Of a DNA stretch of 54,189 nucleotides, positions 17,342 through 26,163 are shown in pieces. The stretch covers positions 1 to 54,189 of the forward strand of contig CAYJPA010000033.1 of the NCBI GenBank assembly GCA_964371945.1, read 5' to 3'. Position 1 is the stretch's first letter, and the number at the start of each line of letters is the position of its first letter. The DNA comes from CAYJPA01 sp964371945. Its GTDB lineage: Bacteria; Chloroflexota; Chloroflexia; Thermomicrobiales; UBA6265. The notes beneath the pieces are model-generated. The model ran no database searches. It saw nothing but the letters and a program-made list of their open reading frames with translations, and was not told the DNA's origin. A program made the position numbers and the translations under genes.

Positions 17342-18262
17342 TCAGCGACGACGGTGGCGAGGATCGAGCGCATCCCGCAGACCATCGCCCATGAGGTTGA
17401 AACAGAGCACCGTCAGAAAGATCATGAGACCGGGGAAGAAGGTCAACCACCATGCGCCGGCGATCAATTCGCGCTGCCCATCCTGAAGGATGTTTCCCCA
17501 GGACGGCGTCGGAATGCGGACGCCGAGCCCGAGGTAGCTAAGGCTGGCCTCGAGCAGAATCGCATAGGAAAGCCAAATGGTAGCCTGGACGATGATCACC
17601 GCGAAGGCGTTCGGAAAGAGATGACGCGCCATGATCCGGGCCGGGGTGGCGCCGATCGCGCGAGCCGCGGTCACGAACTCTTGCTCTTTTAACTGCATGA
17701 ACTGACCGCGCACGATTCTTGCGGTTCCGGGCCAGGATGAGAGTCCGATGACGATGACGGTTGTGCGGATACCCGGCTCGAACAGCGATGCGGCCGTGAT
17801 CAACAATAAGAGGAGCGGAACCGACAACAGAATATCGGTGAAGCGCATCACGAAGCCATCGATGAACCCGCCGAAAAACCCCGCGATCGCTCCGAGCGAG
17901 ATTCCAACCAGCATGATGATGACGACTGAGGCGAAACCGGCGGCAAGCGAAATTTGTCCACCCTTGAGAATGCGGGAATAGACATCGCGGCCGTTGCGGT
18001 CAGTGCCCATCCAGTGTTCCTCGGAGGGCGGCTTGTCCCGCATGCCGGCGGTTATTTGATCGTAGGGATAACGGTCGATCAATGGAGCAAGGATCGCGAG
18101 CGCATAGATGATGACGATCACGACCAGCCCGATTAGCGCCAGGCGATTCTCCATGAACCGGCGGACAGTGGGCCACTGCCGGCGGCGGGCGATCGATTCG
18201 AGGGGGATCGCGCCGCGTTCGAGCGGGAGCCGGCGAGGTTGTTGCGCGGGCGAGGCTTCCAT
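17342..18262 (-). CDS. Peptide-type ABC importer III, permease (DppC-like)
   Basis: A 306-aa inner-membrane permease with a leader of about 38 residues, an anchor helix, the MGTDRNGRDVYSRILKGG segment, five further hydrophobic segments and the EAA-type loop EFVTAARAIGATPARIMARH; it ends GLRDALDPRHRRR. The start is taken at ATG 18262; a TTG directly before it is an alternative. It follows the DppB-like gene by 12 bases. No ATPase gene belongs to this operon. Confidence 0.92.
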   Translation of the reverse strand: MEASPAQQPRRLPLERGAIPLESIARRRQWPTVRRFMENRLALIGLVVIVIIYALAILAPLIDRYPYDQITAGMRDKPPSEEHWMGTDRNGRDVYSRILKGGQISLAAGFASVVIIMLVGISLGAIAGFFGGFIDGFVMRFTDILLSVPLLLLLITAASLFEPGIRTTVIVIGLSSWPGTARIVRGQFMQLKEQEFVTAARAIGATPARIMARHLFPNAFAVIIVQATIWLSYAILLEASLSYLGLGVRIPTPSWGNILQDGQRELIAGAWWLTFFPGLMIFLTVLCFNLMGDGLRDALDPRHRRR

Positions 18263-18274
18263 CAATCGGCTCCC

Positions 18275-19246
18275 CTACCTGCCAGCCAGCTTGACGCGGG
18301 GATCGACGAGCACATATGCGACATCGACAAGCAGATTGATGATCATCACGCCGGCGCCCGCTAGCAAAGTTACGGCAAGAATGACTGGGTAATCGCGCTG
18401 GCCGATCGCCTTGAAAGCGAGATCGCCAAGACCGGGCCAGGCGAAGATCTGCTCGATGATCACCGCGCCGCTCAAGATGACCGGCAATTGCAAACCGATC
18501 ACTGTGACCATTGGGATCAATGCATTGCGGAGCGCATGACTGTACAGAACAGTCTTCGGCCCCATGCCCTTCGCGCGGGCGACCGTGACGTAATCCATGT
18601 TGATGACTTCGAGCATTGACGAGCGCATGAATCGCGCGAAATAAGCGATATGCGGCAGCGTCAACACGATCACTGGCAGGACAAAGTATCTGAGACGCTC
18701 TGGAAATTCGGCGGTGGACTGACCGGTGCTAATCACCGGCAGCCACCCGAGTTTGACCCCAATCCACACCTGAAGCAGCAACGCCAGCCAAAAATTGGGC
18801 AAGGCGAGGCCCACAAATGAGCCAACGGTCACGAAGTTGTCCAGCGCCGAATATTGACGAGTGGCGGAGAGGATACCGACCGGAACGGCAATCGCAAGAC
18901 CGATAAAGAGAGCGATCGCCTGCAGTTGAACGGTCGACCATAGCCGCTGACCAATCAACGTCAAGACCGGGGTTCTATTGAATGTATACGCTTTGCCAAA
19001 GTCACCGGTGAGCAGATTCCCGATCCAATACACGTACTGAACAGGCAGGGGTTTATCGAGCCCGAGCTGCTTTTGGCGTTGCTCCACAAATTCGGGGTTC
19101 GAGGCGGCGCGCTCGCCCATCATGGCGGTCACGGGATTGCCGGGCGCCGCGTGGATGAGCGTGAACATGATGATGCTCAGACCGAGCAGAAGCGGGATAA
19201 GAAAGAGCGTGCGGCGGGCAATGTAACCCCACAATCCTCCGTTCAC
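18275..19246 (-). CDS. Peptide-type ABC importer III, permease (DppB-like)
   Basis: A 323-aa inner-membrane permease. It begins with GLWGYIARRTLFLIPLLLG, the typical DppB first helix, carries the EAA-type loop DYVTVARAKGMGPKTVLYSH and ends YVLVDPRVKLAGR. GTG 19246 is taken as start, with a GGAG a few bases upstream. It lies 47 bases after the proline dehydrogenase gene and 12 bases before the DppC-like gene, all on the minus strand. Confidence 0.92.
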   Translation of the reverse strand: MNGGLWGYIARRTLFLIPLLLGLSIIMFTLIHAAPGNPVTAMMGERAASNPEFVEQRQKQLGLDKPLPVQYVYWIGNLLTGDFGKAYTFNRTPVLTLIGQRLWSTVQLQAIALFIGLAIAVPVGILSATRQYSALDNFVTVGSFVGLALPNFWLALLLQVWIGVKLGWLPVISTGQSTAEFPERLRYFVLPVIVLTLPHIAYFARFMRSSMLEVINMDYVTVARAKGMGPKTVLYSHALRNALIPMVTVIGLQLPVILSGAVIIEQIFAWPGLGDLAFKAIGQRDYPVILAVTLLAGAGVMIINLLVDVAYVLVDPRVKLAGR

Positions 19247-19293
19247 CGTTCACTCCGCTTCCGCCCGAAGCACTGCAATGGACCAGCTCCCAC

Positions 19294-20274
19294 CTAACGC
19301 TTGATCAGGCTCTTGGCAAAGAACATCGCATTGGCCGGCCGCTCGGCGAGCCTGCGCATCAAGTAGAAATACCAATCTGGTCCAAATGGGGTCGCTACCA
19401 GCACGCTGAATCCGCGCTTCGCCAAATCTAACTGGAGTTGCGTTCGGATGCCGTAAAGCATCTGAATTTGGAACTGCTCTTTCGGCACTCCATTCTTGAC
19501 GGCGAATGAGATCACATGCTCAATGATCTTCTCGTCGTGGGTCGCCACGGCGCTGAAGCAGCCGGCAAGCAGCGCACGTTCGACCAGTTTCACGTAGTTT
19601 CCGTCGACGTCGCTCTTTTTCGTGTGGGCAATCTCGGGCGATTCGAGGTAAGCGCCCTTCACGTACCGCAGGTTCGGGTTCAGGGGTAGCAGATCGGCGA
19701 GATCGGCTTCAGTCCGAAAGAGATACGACTGCAGAACGGCGCCGGTATTGTCATGACCGTCCGCACGCAGTCGCTTGTAGATACGAATCGTGGCGTCGAC
19801 GCGCGCCGACTCTTCCATGTCGATTCGGACGAAATTACCGAGACTAGCGGCATGAACGACCAGTGATTGGACGTTTCGGTAGGCCGTCTCTTCACCGAGG
19901 TCGAGCCCCAGGTGTGACAGCTTTAGCGCGACATTGACATCGAGCTTCTCGCTCGCGATCCGGTCGAGTACTTCCTTGTATCCGGCGACCACTTGGCTGG
20001 CGGTCGCCTCGTCATGAACGCCCTCCCCCAGAATCGTGGTGTTGCATTTGAGTCCCTGTGCGTTCAGACCGCGCAGGACGGCAACCGCTTCGTCAAGCGT
20101 TTCGCCCGCCACGAACCGGGCCGCGCCAAAACGCATCCCATATCTGCGAACGCCTTTGGCCGCAAGCCGATTCTGGGTCGCGCTCAGGATCGCTTTTCTG
20201 AAGAGAGGGGTGACTGAAACACGCTCCTTGACCGACGAGGCCGGCGACGCGAGATCCTCGTTCTGTGTCGTCAT
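19294..20274 (-). CDS. Proline dehydrogenase (monofunctional PRODH)
   Basis: A 326-aa FAD enzyme that oxidises proline to pyrroline-5-carboxylate and feeds electrons to quinone. The beta-alpha barrel signatures are visible: NVALKLSHLGLDLG, FVRIDMEESARVD, AVLQSYLFRTEADL, RYVKGAYLESPEIA, VATHDEKII, and near the end FQIQMLYGIRTQLQ and YLMRRLAERPAN, whose Arg-Arg contacts the proline carboxylate. The length matches monofunctional bacterial PRODH rather than PutA. The start is ATG 20274 with GAGGAT upstream; an extension to 20361 crosses a stem-loop and is rejected. Its place between a peptide-binding protein gene and the permeases points to uptake of proline or prolyl peptides. Confidence 0.93.
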   Translation of the reverse strand: MTTQNEDLASPASSVKERVSVTPLFRKAILSATQNRLAAKGVRRYGMRFGAARFVAGETLDEAVAVLRGLNAQGLKCNTTILGEGVHDEATASQVVAGYKEVLDRIASEKLDVNVALKLSHLGLDLGEETAYRNVQSLVVHAASLGNFVRIDMEESARVDATIRIYKRLRADGHDNTGAVLQSYLFRTEADLADLLPLNPNLRYVKGAYLESPEIAHTKKSDVDGNYVKLVERALLAGCFSAVATHDEKIIEHVISFAVKNGVPKEQFQIQMLYGIRTQLQLDLAKRGFSVLVATPFGPDWYFYLMRRLAERPANAMFFAKSLIKR

Positions 20275-20349
20275 CGATAGATCCTCATCTGGTATGGAAC
20301 AAACTGGATATGCCCGCGGGAACTTGCTGAAATGACGGGGGTCCGAGGC

Positions 20350-20383
20350 GATCGCGCCCACCGCTTTTGTGGTGAGCGCGATC
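20350..20383 (-). promoter_or_regulatory. Stem-loop after the importer III binding-protein gene
   Basis: GATCGCGC (20350-20357) pairs with GCGCGATC (20376-20383), extended inside by CCACC with GTGG. It lies just after the stop at 20400 on the minus strand and before the proline dehydrogenase gene. There is no T-run, so it suits an mRNA-stabilising or partial-termination hairpin that raises binding-protein mRNA over downstream genes. Confidence 0.55.
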
Positions 20384-20399
20384 GAGCAATGAGGGACCG

Positions 20400-22046
20400 T
20401 TAACTTACGATCGTCCAGTCTTGAAGCCGCTCGTAGAGCCCGTTGTCATAGGCACTGTCGACATAGCCCGTGAACTTGGTTTTGTCGACCACGTGCAGGA
20501 ACGGGCGGTACCAGGCATAGAAGACCGGCACCTCTTCCATGAAGATCGCCTGGATTTGCTTGTAGATCTCCTTGGCCTTTTCGATGTCGAGCTCCTGGCG
20601 AGCCGAGAGCATCAGGGCATCCAGCTCAGGGTTGCTATAGCCCGTGTAGTTGCCGGCAGCGCCGGTGGTGAACTGATCCGCGAGCTCACCCGGGTCGACG
20701 GTCACACCGGTGAAATCGACACCGCAGGCGTCATAATCCTGGCTCGTCGTCACTGCATCGACGAGGGTCGCGTACTCCTGCGGCTCGGCGATCACTTTGA
20801 TGCCGATCTCCTTCAGCGCCTGTTCGGTGTAGGTAAGCCAGTCCTCGCGGAGGACGTTGCCCTGGTTGACGGTAAAGCGGATCTCGGTGCCCTCCGGCAT
20901 GCCGGATTGCGCGATCAGTGCCTTTGCGCCTTCCACATCATAGGGAATCTGGGTCAAGCTCTGATCATATGCCCACGAATCGGGAGCGATCGGTCCGATT
21001 CCAGATTTGCCGAGACCCATTAGCGAGTCGGCGGCAAATTGCTCTGTGTTGAGCGCCATCGCGATCGCGCGACGGACTTCCTTCTTGGCCAACCATTCGT
21101 TCTTATGATTAAACATCCAACCCTGCGGCGAGTTGAATGGCGGCACCATGACATCAAGACCGGCGTCGGCGCGAAGCTCCTCGGCCGATGTCGGCGCCGG
21201 GTAAATCGAGGTGTCAATATCGCGGGCGAGCACCGCGAGCACGATGCTCTGAGAATCGGCGATGACCCGGTGTGTGAAGGAATCGAGCGACGGCTTGCCA
21301 GTCTCCCAGAAGTTCGGGTTCTTGGTTGCCACGAAATCGGCGCCGTTGTCCCACGACTGGTACACGAACGGTCCCGCGCCAACCGGCGCCTGGAACCAAT
21401 CATCATCGCTGAGACTCTTGCCATCGAGCGCGGCCATCGGCGCCGGGTAGATGTATCGCAGGTTCAGCAGGAATGAGGAATCCGGTGCGGCAAGCGTGAT
21501 CGCGATGGTTTTTGGATCAACGACTGAGATTCCGGAGACGTCGGTTGCAGTGCCGTCCGCGTATTCTTGCGCCCCGGCGATCACCAGGAATTTACCCTGT
21601 CTGGTGGAACCAGTCGTCGGGTTGAGATGCCCCTTGATCGTGAAGGCGATGTCATCCGCGGTAACCGCCGCACCATCAGAGAACATCACGTCTCGGAGCG
21701 TAAACGTGAAGGTCAGGCCGTCGATCGTCCACTCGGAGGCAAGGCCTGGGATCGGCGCGTAGGATGACGTGTCGATGCGCACAAAGCGATCGAACAGCAT
21801 GGCGCAACGCCAATCGCCTTCCGACTCGTTGGTCAGGAATGGATTGATCGTCGATGCTTCACCGAGCGTTCCAATGACGACGGTCGAGCCGCCGTCTTGG
21901 TTTCGGCCAAACGAGAACGTTCTGCTGGCTGGGGACGCAAGTGCGCTGCCGCCGAGCGCCAACGATGCCGCGGTCGCTGCCGCGCCACCGACGAGTGCCC
22001 GGCGTGTGACGAGAAATCGCTCCTGCTCGTTCTTTGCACTTGACAT
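20400..22046 (-). CDS. Peptide-type ABC importer III, substrate-binding protein
   Basis: A 548-aa family-5 solute-binding protein. The N-terminus has a twin-arginine motif (LVTRRALVGG, Arg 15-16), an Ala/Leu-rich core and an ALASP cleavage region, indicating Tat export. Family hallmarks are GLTFTFTLRDVMFSDGAAV, IAFTIKGHL, GAGPFVYQSWDNG and EVRRAIAMALNTEQF. The start is ATG 22046 with AAGGAGAA upstream; 26 further codons of open frame upstream are unsupported. It heads the operon with proline dehydrogenase and two permeases. The substrate is inferred to be a proline-containing compound from context only. Confidence 0.92.
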   Translation of the reverse strand: MSSAKNEQERFLVTRRALVGGAAATAASLALGGSALASPASRTFSFGRNQDGGSTVVIGTLGEASTINPFLTNESEGDWRCAMLFDRFVRIDTSSYAPIPGLASEWTIDGLTFTFTLRDVMFSDGAAVTADDIAFTIKGHLNPTTGSTRQGKFLVIAGAQEYADGTATDVSGISVVDPKTIAITLAAPDSSFLLNLRYIYPAPMAALDGKSLSDDDWFQAPVGAGPFVYQSWDNGADFVATKNPNFWETGKPSLDSFTHRVIADSQSIVLAVLARDIDTSIYPAPTSAEELRADAGLDVMVPPFNSPQGWMFNHKNEWLAKKEVRRAIAMALNTEQFAADSLMGLGKSGIGPIAPDSWAYDQSLTQIPYDVEGAKALIAQSGMPEGTEIRFTVNQGNVLREDWLTYTEQALKEIGIKVIAEPQEYATLVDAVTTSQDYDACGVDFTGVTVDPGELADQFTTGAAGNYTGYSNPELDALMLSARQELDIEKAKEIYKQIQAIFMEEVPVFYAWYRPFLHVVDKTKFTGYVDSAYDNGLYERLQDWTIVS

Positions 22047-22200
22047 ACTGCATTCTCCTTCGATTCTGGCCCCGATCGACATTGACCGAGGAGGACTGAC
22101 ACACACCACCCGCCCAGAATCCAATGGAATAAACGTTTCTGGGCGCGGTGAACTGTGTTCGTCACGCTAACACTGCTGGCCGCTGGCCGCAAGGCGTTCG

Positions 22201-22381
22201 CTCCAAGCTCCAAGCTCCAAGCTCCAAGCTCCAAGCCCCAAGCCCCAAGCTCCAAGCTCCAAGCTCCAAGCCCCAAGCTCCAAGCTCCAAGCTCCAAGCT
22301 CCAAGCATCGATTATGGTTGATCCGAACGAAGAGCTGTCTGTCGTCCTTGGCTTGCAGCTTGTGGCTTGAAGCTTGGAGCT
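22201..22381. repeat. Heptameric repeat, inverted arms (15 units and 4 units)
   Basis: 22201-22305 is 15 perfect-length heptamers, twelve CTCCAAG and three CCCCAAG. After 45 bases the opposite orientation appears at 22351-22381 (GCTTGCA, GCTTGTG, GCTTGAA, GCTTGGA, GCT). The two arms are complementary and could form a long imperfect hairpin or cruciform. The right arm ends two bases before an ATG, so its GGAG acts as a ribosome binding site. The unequal arm lengths suggest replication slippage of the left arm. Confidence 0.9.
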
Positions 22382-22387
22382 ATGAAA

Positions 22388-22909
22388 ATGGCATTCAATG
22401 TAAAGAAGCGTGGGAAGTTGACCTATTACTCGAGTGGGGAGCGGCCGGTGCTATCGGCGCTCGTGACCGAGGAACAGCCGGATGGCGATCTCAAGATTCA
22501 TTTCGCCGGATTGACCGGGGGTTATTCCGCGAAATCGGTGCTTGGGCTAGACGAGCTCGTGACAATGGATCCTACGCGCGAGATTCCGCTGGTTTTCCGG
22601 TGTTGGGAAAAGTGGCTGCAGGATGCGGGTATCTGCCAGTCGTTGCGAGACGTCGACTTTCTGGAAATCCACGCCTTTGGATGCCAGCCGAAGGGTCCGA
22701 ATCCCGCGGTCGATCCTGCCGGATTCAAAGCCGAGCAAGATCGCCTGTACAAGGAATACGCAGCGGCATACAGCAGCTATTTCGCGGACAATCTGCCGGA
22801 GAATGGCGTGCCGTGCCGGTTCACCGTCCATGTCGTCGATGTGCCGGACAAAGCGGCTTCGTATGAGTTCTACGGCGTGGCGCTTTACCAGAAGTCGCTG
22901 CAGAAGTAA
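22388..22909 (+). CDS. Unrecognised protein, possibly RidA/YjgF-like
   Basis: A 173-aa soluble protein with no signal or membrane segment. ATG 22388 lies 8 bases after a GGAG contributed by the heptameric repeat; ATG 22382 is the alternative. I do not recognise the family with certainty. The layout (IHFAGLTGGY, then SLRDVDFLEIHAFG, and a final CRFTVHVVDVPDKAASYEFY) loosely resembles the strand order of Rid/YjgF enamine deaminases, but the usual Arg-containing signature is not clear. It is followed after 14 bases by the amidohydrolase gene, so it probably works with it. Confidence 0.6.
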   Translation: MAFNVKKRGKLTYYSSGERPVLSALVTEEQPDGDLKIHFAGLTGGYSAKSVLGLDELVTMDPTREIPLVFRCWEKWLQDAGICQSLRDVDFLEIHAFGCQPKGPNPAVDPAGFKAEQDRLYKEYAAAYSSYFADNLPENGVPCRFTVHVVDVPDKAASYEFYGVALYQKSLQK

Positions 22910-22923
22910 GTGAGGAACCGACC

Positions 22924-24150
22924 GTGACCGAGATTCCCGAGCTCTCGAGTGTCGAGCTTGTTCTGACCGGCGGGCGAGTGATCGATCCCGCCAACGGGAT
23001 TGACGGCGTATTCGACGTCGCGCTTGGCGGCGGCAAGGTGATCGCCGTTGGATCGTCCCTCCAAACGCCTGCATCCACGCGATCGATCGATGTCTCCGGC
23101 AAGATCGTGACCCCCGGCATCATCGACATGCATGTGCATTGCTTTGACGGTCACGTGCGATCGAATCTTTCGCTCAATCCAATCGTCAACACCTTCTCCG
23201 CGGGCGTTACCACGATCGTCGACGCGGGCACAGCGGGCTGGCGCGACTTTCCGATTTTCAAAGAAACGATCATCGACACGGCGAAGATGCGCATCCTGTC
23301 GTACGTGAACATCGTCGGCAAGGGCATGCTCGGCGAGTGGGAGCATGAAGCGTCCGAATTCCGTCCGAAGCTCACGGCCGCGGTCGCCGAGGAGTACAAG
23401 GATATCGTGGTTGGAATCAAGACCGCACATTACTGGGCGGGGCGACCATTCGACGCCGATCATCTGCCCTGGACCGCGGTGGATACCGCGGTCGAAGCCG
23501 GCGAGTTGTGCGGGATGCCGGTGATGGTCGACTTCTTTCCGATGCTCCCGGATCGCCCCTACCCGACGATGATCTTGGAGAAGCTCCGCCCCGGGGACAT
23601 CCACACGCACGTTTTTGCCCAGCAGTTTCCGATCATCGATCAACATGGCAAGCTCTACGACCACATGTGGAAGGCGCGTGAGCGAGGGATCATCTTTGAT
23701 CTCGGACATGGAGCGGGGAGCTTCTGGTTCCGGAACGCGGTGCCCGCGATTCAGCAGGGCTTCGTTCCCGATTCGATCAGCACCGATCTCCACACCAGGA
23801 ATGTCCACGGCGCGGTGATCGACATGCTCACGACGATGAACAAGATTCACAATATCGGTGTGCCCCTGGTCGACGTGATCGAGATGTCGACCGTCGCGCC
23901 GGCCCAGGAGATCGGTCATCCGGAGCTGGGAACACTGTCGCCAGGCTCCGACGCGGACGTCGCCGTTTTCACCCTGCACGAAGGCGCGTTTTCATACATC
24001 GATTGCAGCCGTTTCCGGTTTGACGGCACGTCGAAGTTGACCTGCGAGCTGACGATTCGTGCGGGCGAGATCGTCTACAACCCGTCGGGGCACGGCCAGC
24101 CGGACTGGTCCACTGATCCGGCGATCCAGAACCGGCCGTTGGATTACTAG
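22924..24150 (+). CDS. Amidohydrolase/deacetylase-family metallohydrolase
   Basis: A 408-aa cytoplasmic amidohydrolase-superfamily enzyme. The N-terminal beta-sandwich (LVLTGGRVIDPANGIDGVFD) leads to the metal motif PGIIDMHVHC, then VGIKTAHYW with the Lys that is normally carbamylated, further ligands in HTHVF and GHGAGSFW, the catalytic Asp region SISTDLHTRN, and the C-terminal LSPGSDADVAVF. The overall look fits the EF_0837/AHA_3915 group, usually encoded beside a SelA-like PLP protein, and such a gene lies convergently next door. The start is GTG 22924 with GAGGAA upstream. The substrate is not defined; an N-acyl or cyclic amide sugar or amino-acid derivative is likely. Confidence 0.88.
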   Translation: MTEIPELSSVELVLTGGRVIDPANGIDGVFDVALGGGKVIAVGSSLQTPASTRSIDVSGKIVTPGIIDMHVHCFDGHVRSNLSLNPIVNTFSAGVTTIVDAGTAGWRDFPIFKETIIDTAKMRILSYVNIVGKGMLGEWEHEASEFRPKLTAAVAEEYKDIVVGIKTAHYWAGRPFDADHLPWTAVDTAVEAGELCGMPVMVDFFPMLPDRPYPTMILEKLRPGDIHTHVFAQQFPIIDQHGKLYDHMWKARERGIIFDLGHGAGSFWFRNAVPAIQQGFVPDSISTDLHTRNVHGAVIDMLTTMNKIHNIGVPLVDVIEMSTVAPAQEIGHPELGTLSPGSDADVAVFTLHEGAFSYIDCSRFRFDGTSKLTCELTIRAGEIVYNPSGHGQPDWSTDPAIQNRPLDY

Positions 24151-24167
24151 TTCTCGCATGGTTTGCG

Positions 24168-24202
24168 CGGTATATGGGCGGTTCGCGAACCGCCGATATA
24201 CA
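24168..24202. terminator. Bidirectional stem-loop between convergent genes
   Basis: GTATAT plus GGCGGTTCGCGAACCGCC plus ATATAC forms a near-perfect palindrome of about 32 bases between the amidohydrolase and SelA-like stops. The A/T flanks could act as weak terminator tails in both directions. Confidence 0.65.
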
Positions 24203-24223
24203 TTCGCCCCGTAAATGATTTGA

Positions 24224-25342
24224 CTATGGCCTGCTCGTCAGGACTTCTTTCAGGCGGTTGAGGACAATGTCGTCTTCGCCTGATTGAAGGGTTTGCGGAT
24301 TGAGGGCGACCGCATCCGAGGCGTCATTCGGGACGACGACGGCGATCCGGGGCGTGCCTTCCCACATGGCGCTGACCACGGCTTCAGGCGTCCATGGGCT
24401 TGGTTCGGAGAGCCGGACGTATGCGCGAGGGTACGGTTGTCCCGCTTCGCTCGGGTAGCTCCGCTCGACGCGCACACCAGGAATGCCGGAGAGATCCTCG
24501 ATCCAGTTGGCGACCGTTTGCTCGTAACCGAGAAGCAGTTCGTCTTCATTCTGATTCAGCGTGTACTGGACCGCCGCCAGGATGCCGGCGAACTCTTCTT
24601 TTCCGACCTTCATCGGACGGCCGAAGCTCTGGTTCGGCGCCGCATTGACGCGGCAACCGTCGATGATCTCCTGCTTGCCGAGCACCAGCCCGCTCGACTG
24701 CGGGCCACGCAGGCCCTTGCCGCCGCTGAAGATCGCGGCGTCGGCGCCGAGCTCCTTGGTGAAGTGCCAGAGATTGGAAACCAGCGGGATCTGCGCGGCC
24801 GCGTCAACAATCACCCGGATGTTTCGGGCGTGGGCGATCTTGATGACCTCTTTAAGTGGGACGCCCGCCATGGCGAATTGGGTTCCGGCGAACCACATGA
24901 CACAGGCGGTCTTGTCCGAGAGCGATTGTTCGAACGATTCCAATGACGAGTCGGCTTCGACGACGTGAGCGCCGGTTTGGGTGATCGCATAGTCGTACCC
25001 GTTGCGCTGGGCCTTGAAGACAACGACCTCGGTCTTTTCCACACCTTCCAGGCTCGGAAACGCGAAAATGCGGTCCTTGTTGTCGCCGATCATGCAGGCG
25101 CAAACCGTGAGCGCGATGCCGGCAGCGGCGCCAGATGAAACAAAAGCGGCTTCGTTGTGGGTCAACTCCGCGACCTTTGCTCCGACTTTTTCCTGCAGCT
25201 CGTACAGATCGATAAAGGAATCCGCGGCGGCGGTCATCGCGGCGCGGACCTCCGGCGGCATGATCGATCCGCCGAGTTTGGTGAAGGTCGCGGCGGCGTT
25301 GATTACCGGCCGAATTCCAAGCTCTTCGTAGACGCTGGTCAT
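24224..25342 (-). CDS. SelA-like PLP-dependent enzyme (DgaE-type)
   Basis: A 372-aa PLP enzyme of the selenocysteine-synthase-like/aspartate-aminotransferase fold. The start RPVINAAATFTKLGGSIMPP, the FVSSGAAAGIALTV phosphate-binding turn, VIVDAAAQIP with the PLP-ring Asp, and FSGGKGLRGPQSSGLVLG with the Schiff-base Lys are all visible. There is no selenocysteine machinery nearby and the family is mostly not SelA; known members include D-glucosaminate-6-phosphate ammonia-lyase and related sugar-acid lyases. ATG 25342 follows GAGGGAAGAG. It is the last gene of the sugar ABC/SDR operon and converges on an amidohydrolase. Confidence 0.85.
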   Translation of the reverse strand: MTSVYEELGIRPVINAAATFTKLGGSIMPPEVRAAMTAAADSFIDLYELQEKVGAKVAELTHNEAAFVSSGAAAGIALTVCACMIGDNKDRIFAFPSLEGVEKTEVVVFKAQRNGYDYAITQTGAHVVEADSSLESFEQSLSDKTACVMWFAGTQFAMAGVPLKEVIKIAHARNIRVIVDAAAQIPLVSNLWHFTKELGADAAIFSGGKGLRGPQSSGLVLGKQEIIDGCRVNAAPNQSFGRPMKVGKEEFAGILAAVQYTLNQNEDELLLGYEQTVANWIEDLSGIPGVRVERSYPSEAGQPYPRAYVRLSEPSPWTPEAVVSAMWEGTPRIAVVVPNDASDAVALNPQTLQSGEDDIVLNRLKEVLTSRP

Positions 25343-25354
25343 CTCTTCCCTCTT

Positions 25355-26140
25355 CTAGAACTCCGGCAGGTAGGTATCGTGCGCTCCAGAAATGAGCAAA
25401 GCCTCTCCAGAAATGAAATCGCTTTCGGGCAGGCAGAAGAATCTGACCGCCGACGAAATGTCCTCGGACCGGCCAATCCGGCCGACTGGGATGTGTTTGA
25501 TGTAGGGCGCCGCCTTAGCGGGATCGAAGGTCGAACCGGGCCGCTCCGAAATCGCCCCTGGTACGACGCAATTTACGGTGATGCCGTATGGTCCAAGTTC
25601 AAACGCCATATTCCGGGTCATCGTTTCGACCGCGCCTTTTGCGCTGTCGTAGACCGCCGCATTGCGGTGGCACGCGCGAGCACCGATCGTGCTTGTGTTG
25701 ACGATCCGGCCCTTGATGGCGCGTTCGATCATGTGCCGCGCGGCGTACTGGGCAAGGATGTACGGGGAGCGGTAATTGACGTTGACCTGGGTCTCCCAAT
25801 CGGCGTCGGTCACGTCCCAGAAGTTGCCGCGGATCGACATGCCGGCGTTGTTGACGAGGATGTCGAGCTGAGGCACGAGCGCAAGCGTCCCGGCGGCGAG
25901 GCGGTGCGCTTCGTCGACGCGGGAGAGATCGGCGCTGATTCCCCAGGCTTTCGCTCCGTGCGCTTCGATCGCGGCCACCGACGCCGCTACGGCGGATGCG
26001 TCCCGTCCGGAAACGACAATGCTTGCGCCATCCCGCGCCAACCATTCGGCGGTCGTGCGGCCGAGACCTCGCGTGCTGCCGGTAACCAGCGCGACTTTCC
26101 CCTCGAACGGGCGCGATGCAGGAGCCGGACTGGAAATCAT
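25355..26140 (-). CDS. Short-chain dehydrogenase/reductase (SDR)
   Basis: A 261-aa NAD(P)-dependent oxidoreductase. The Rossmann motif is VTGSTRGLGRT (about residues 20-30), followed by LVNNAGMSIRG, the catalytic Ser in NTSTIGA, and YDSAKG with catalytic Tyr and Lys; a PG turn (VVPGAIS) follows. Its sequence style suits sugar or sugar-acid dehydrogenases such as gluconate 5-dehydrogenase. The start is ATG 26140 with AAAGGA upstream. It lies 12 bases before the SelA-like gene and downstream of a heptameric-repeat element that separates it from the sugar permeases. Confidence 0.9.
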   Translation of the reverse strand: MISSPAPASRPFEGKVALVTGSTRGLGRTTAEWLARDGASIVVSGRDASAVAASVAAIEAHGAKAWGISADLSRVDEAHRLAAGTLALVPQLDILVNNAGMSIRGNFWDVTDADWETQVNVNYRSPYILAQYAARHMIERAIKGRIVNTSTIGARACHRNAAVYDSAKGAVETMTRNMAFELGPYGITVNCVVPGAISERPGSTFDPAKAAPYIKHIPVGRIGRSEDISSAVRFFCLPESDFISGEALLISGAHDTYLPEF

Positions 26141-26163
26141 GCGTGGAGTGATCCTTTCAACGA

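Noticed and set aside
22201..22305. Tandem repeat as a CRISPR array or as protein repeats (SKLQAPS)
   Set aside because: Units are 7 bases with no spacers, and the coding look on one strand is just the period read as codons with no ribosome site.
24224..25342. SelA-like gene as true selenocysteine synthase
   Set aside because: The protein is shorter than SelA, lies in a sugar operon and has no selB, selD or tRNA-Sec nearby.
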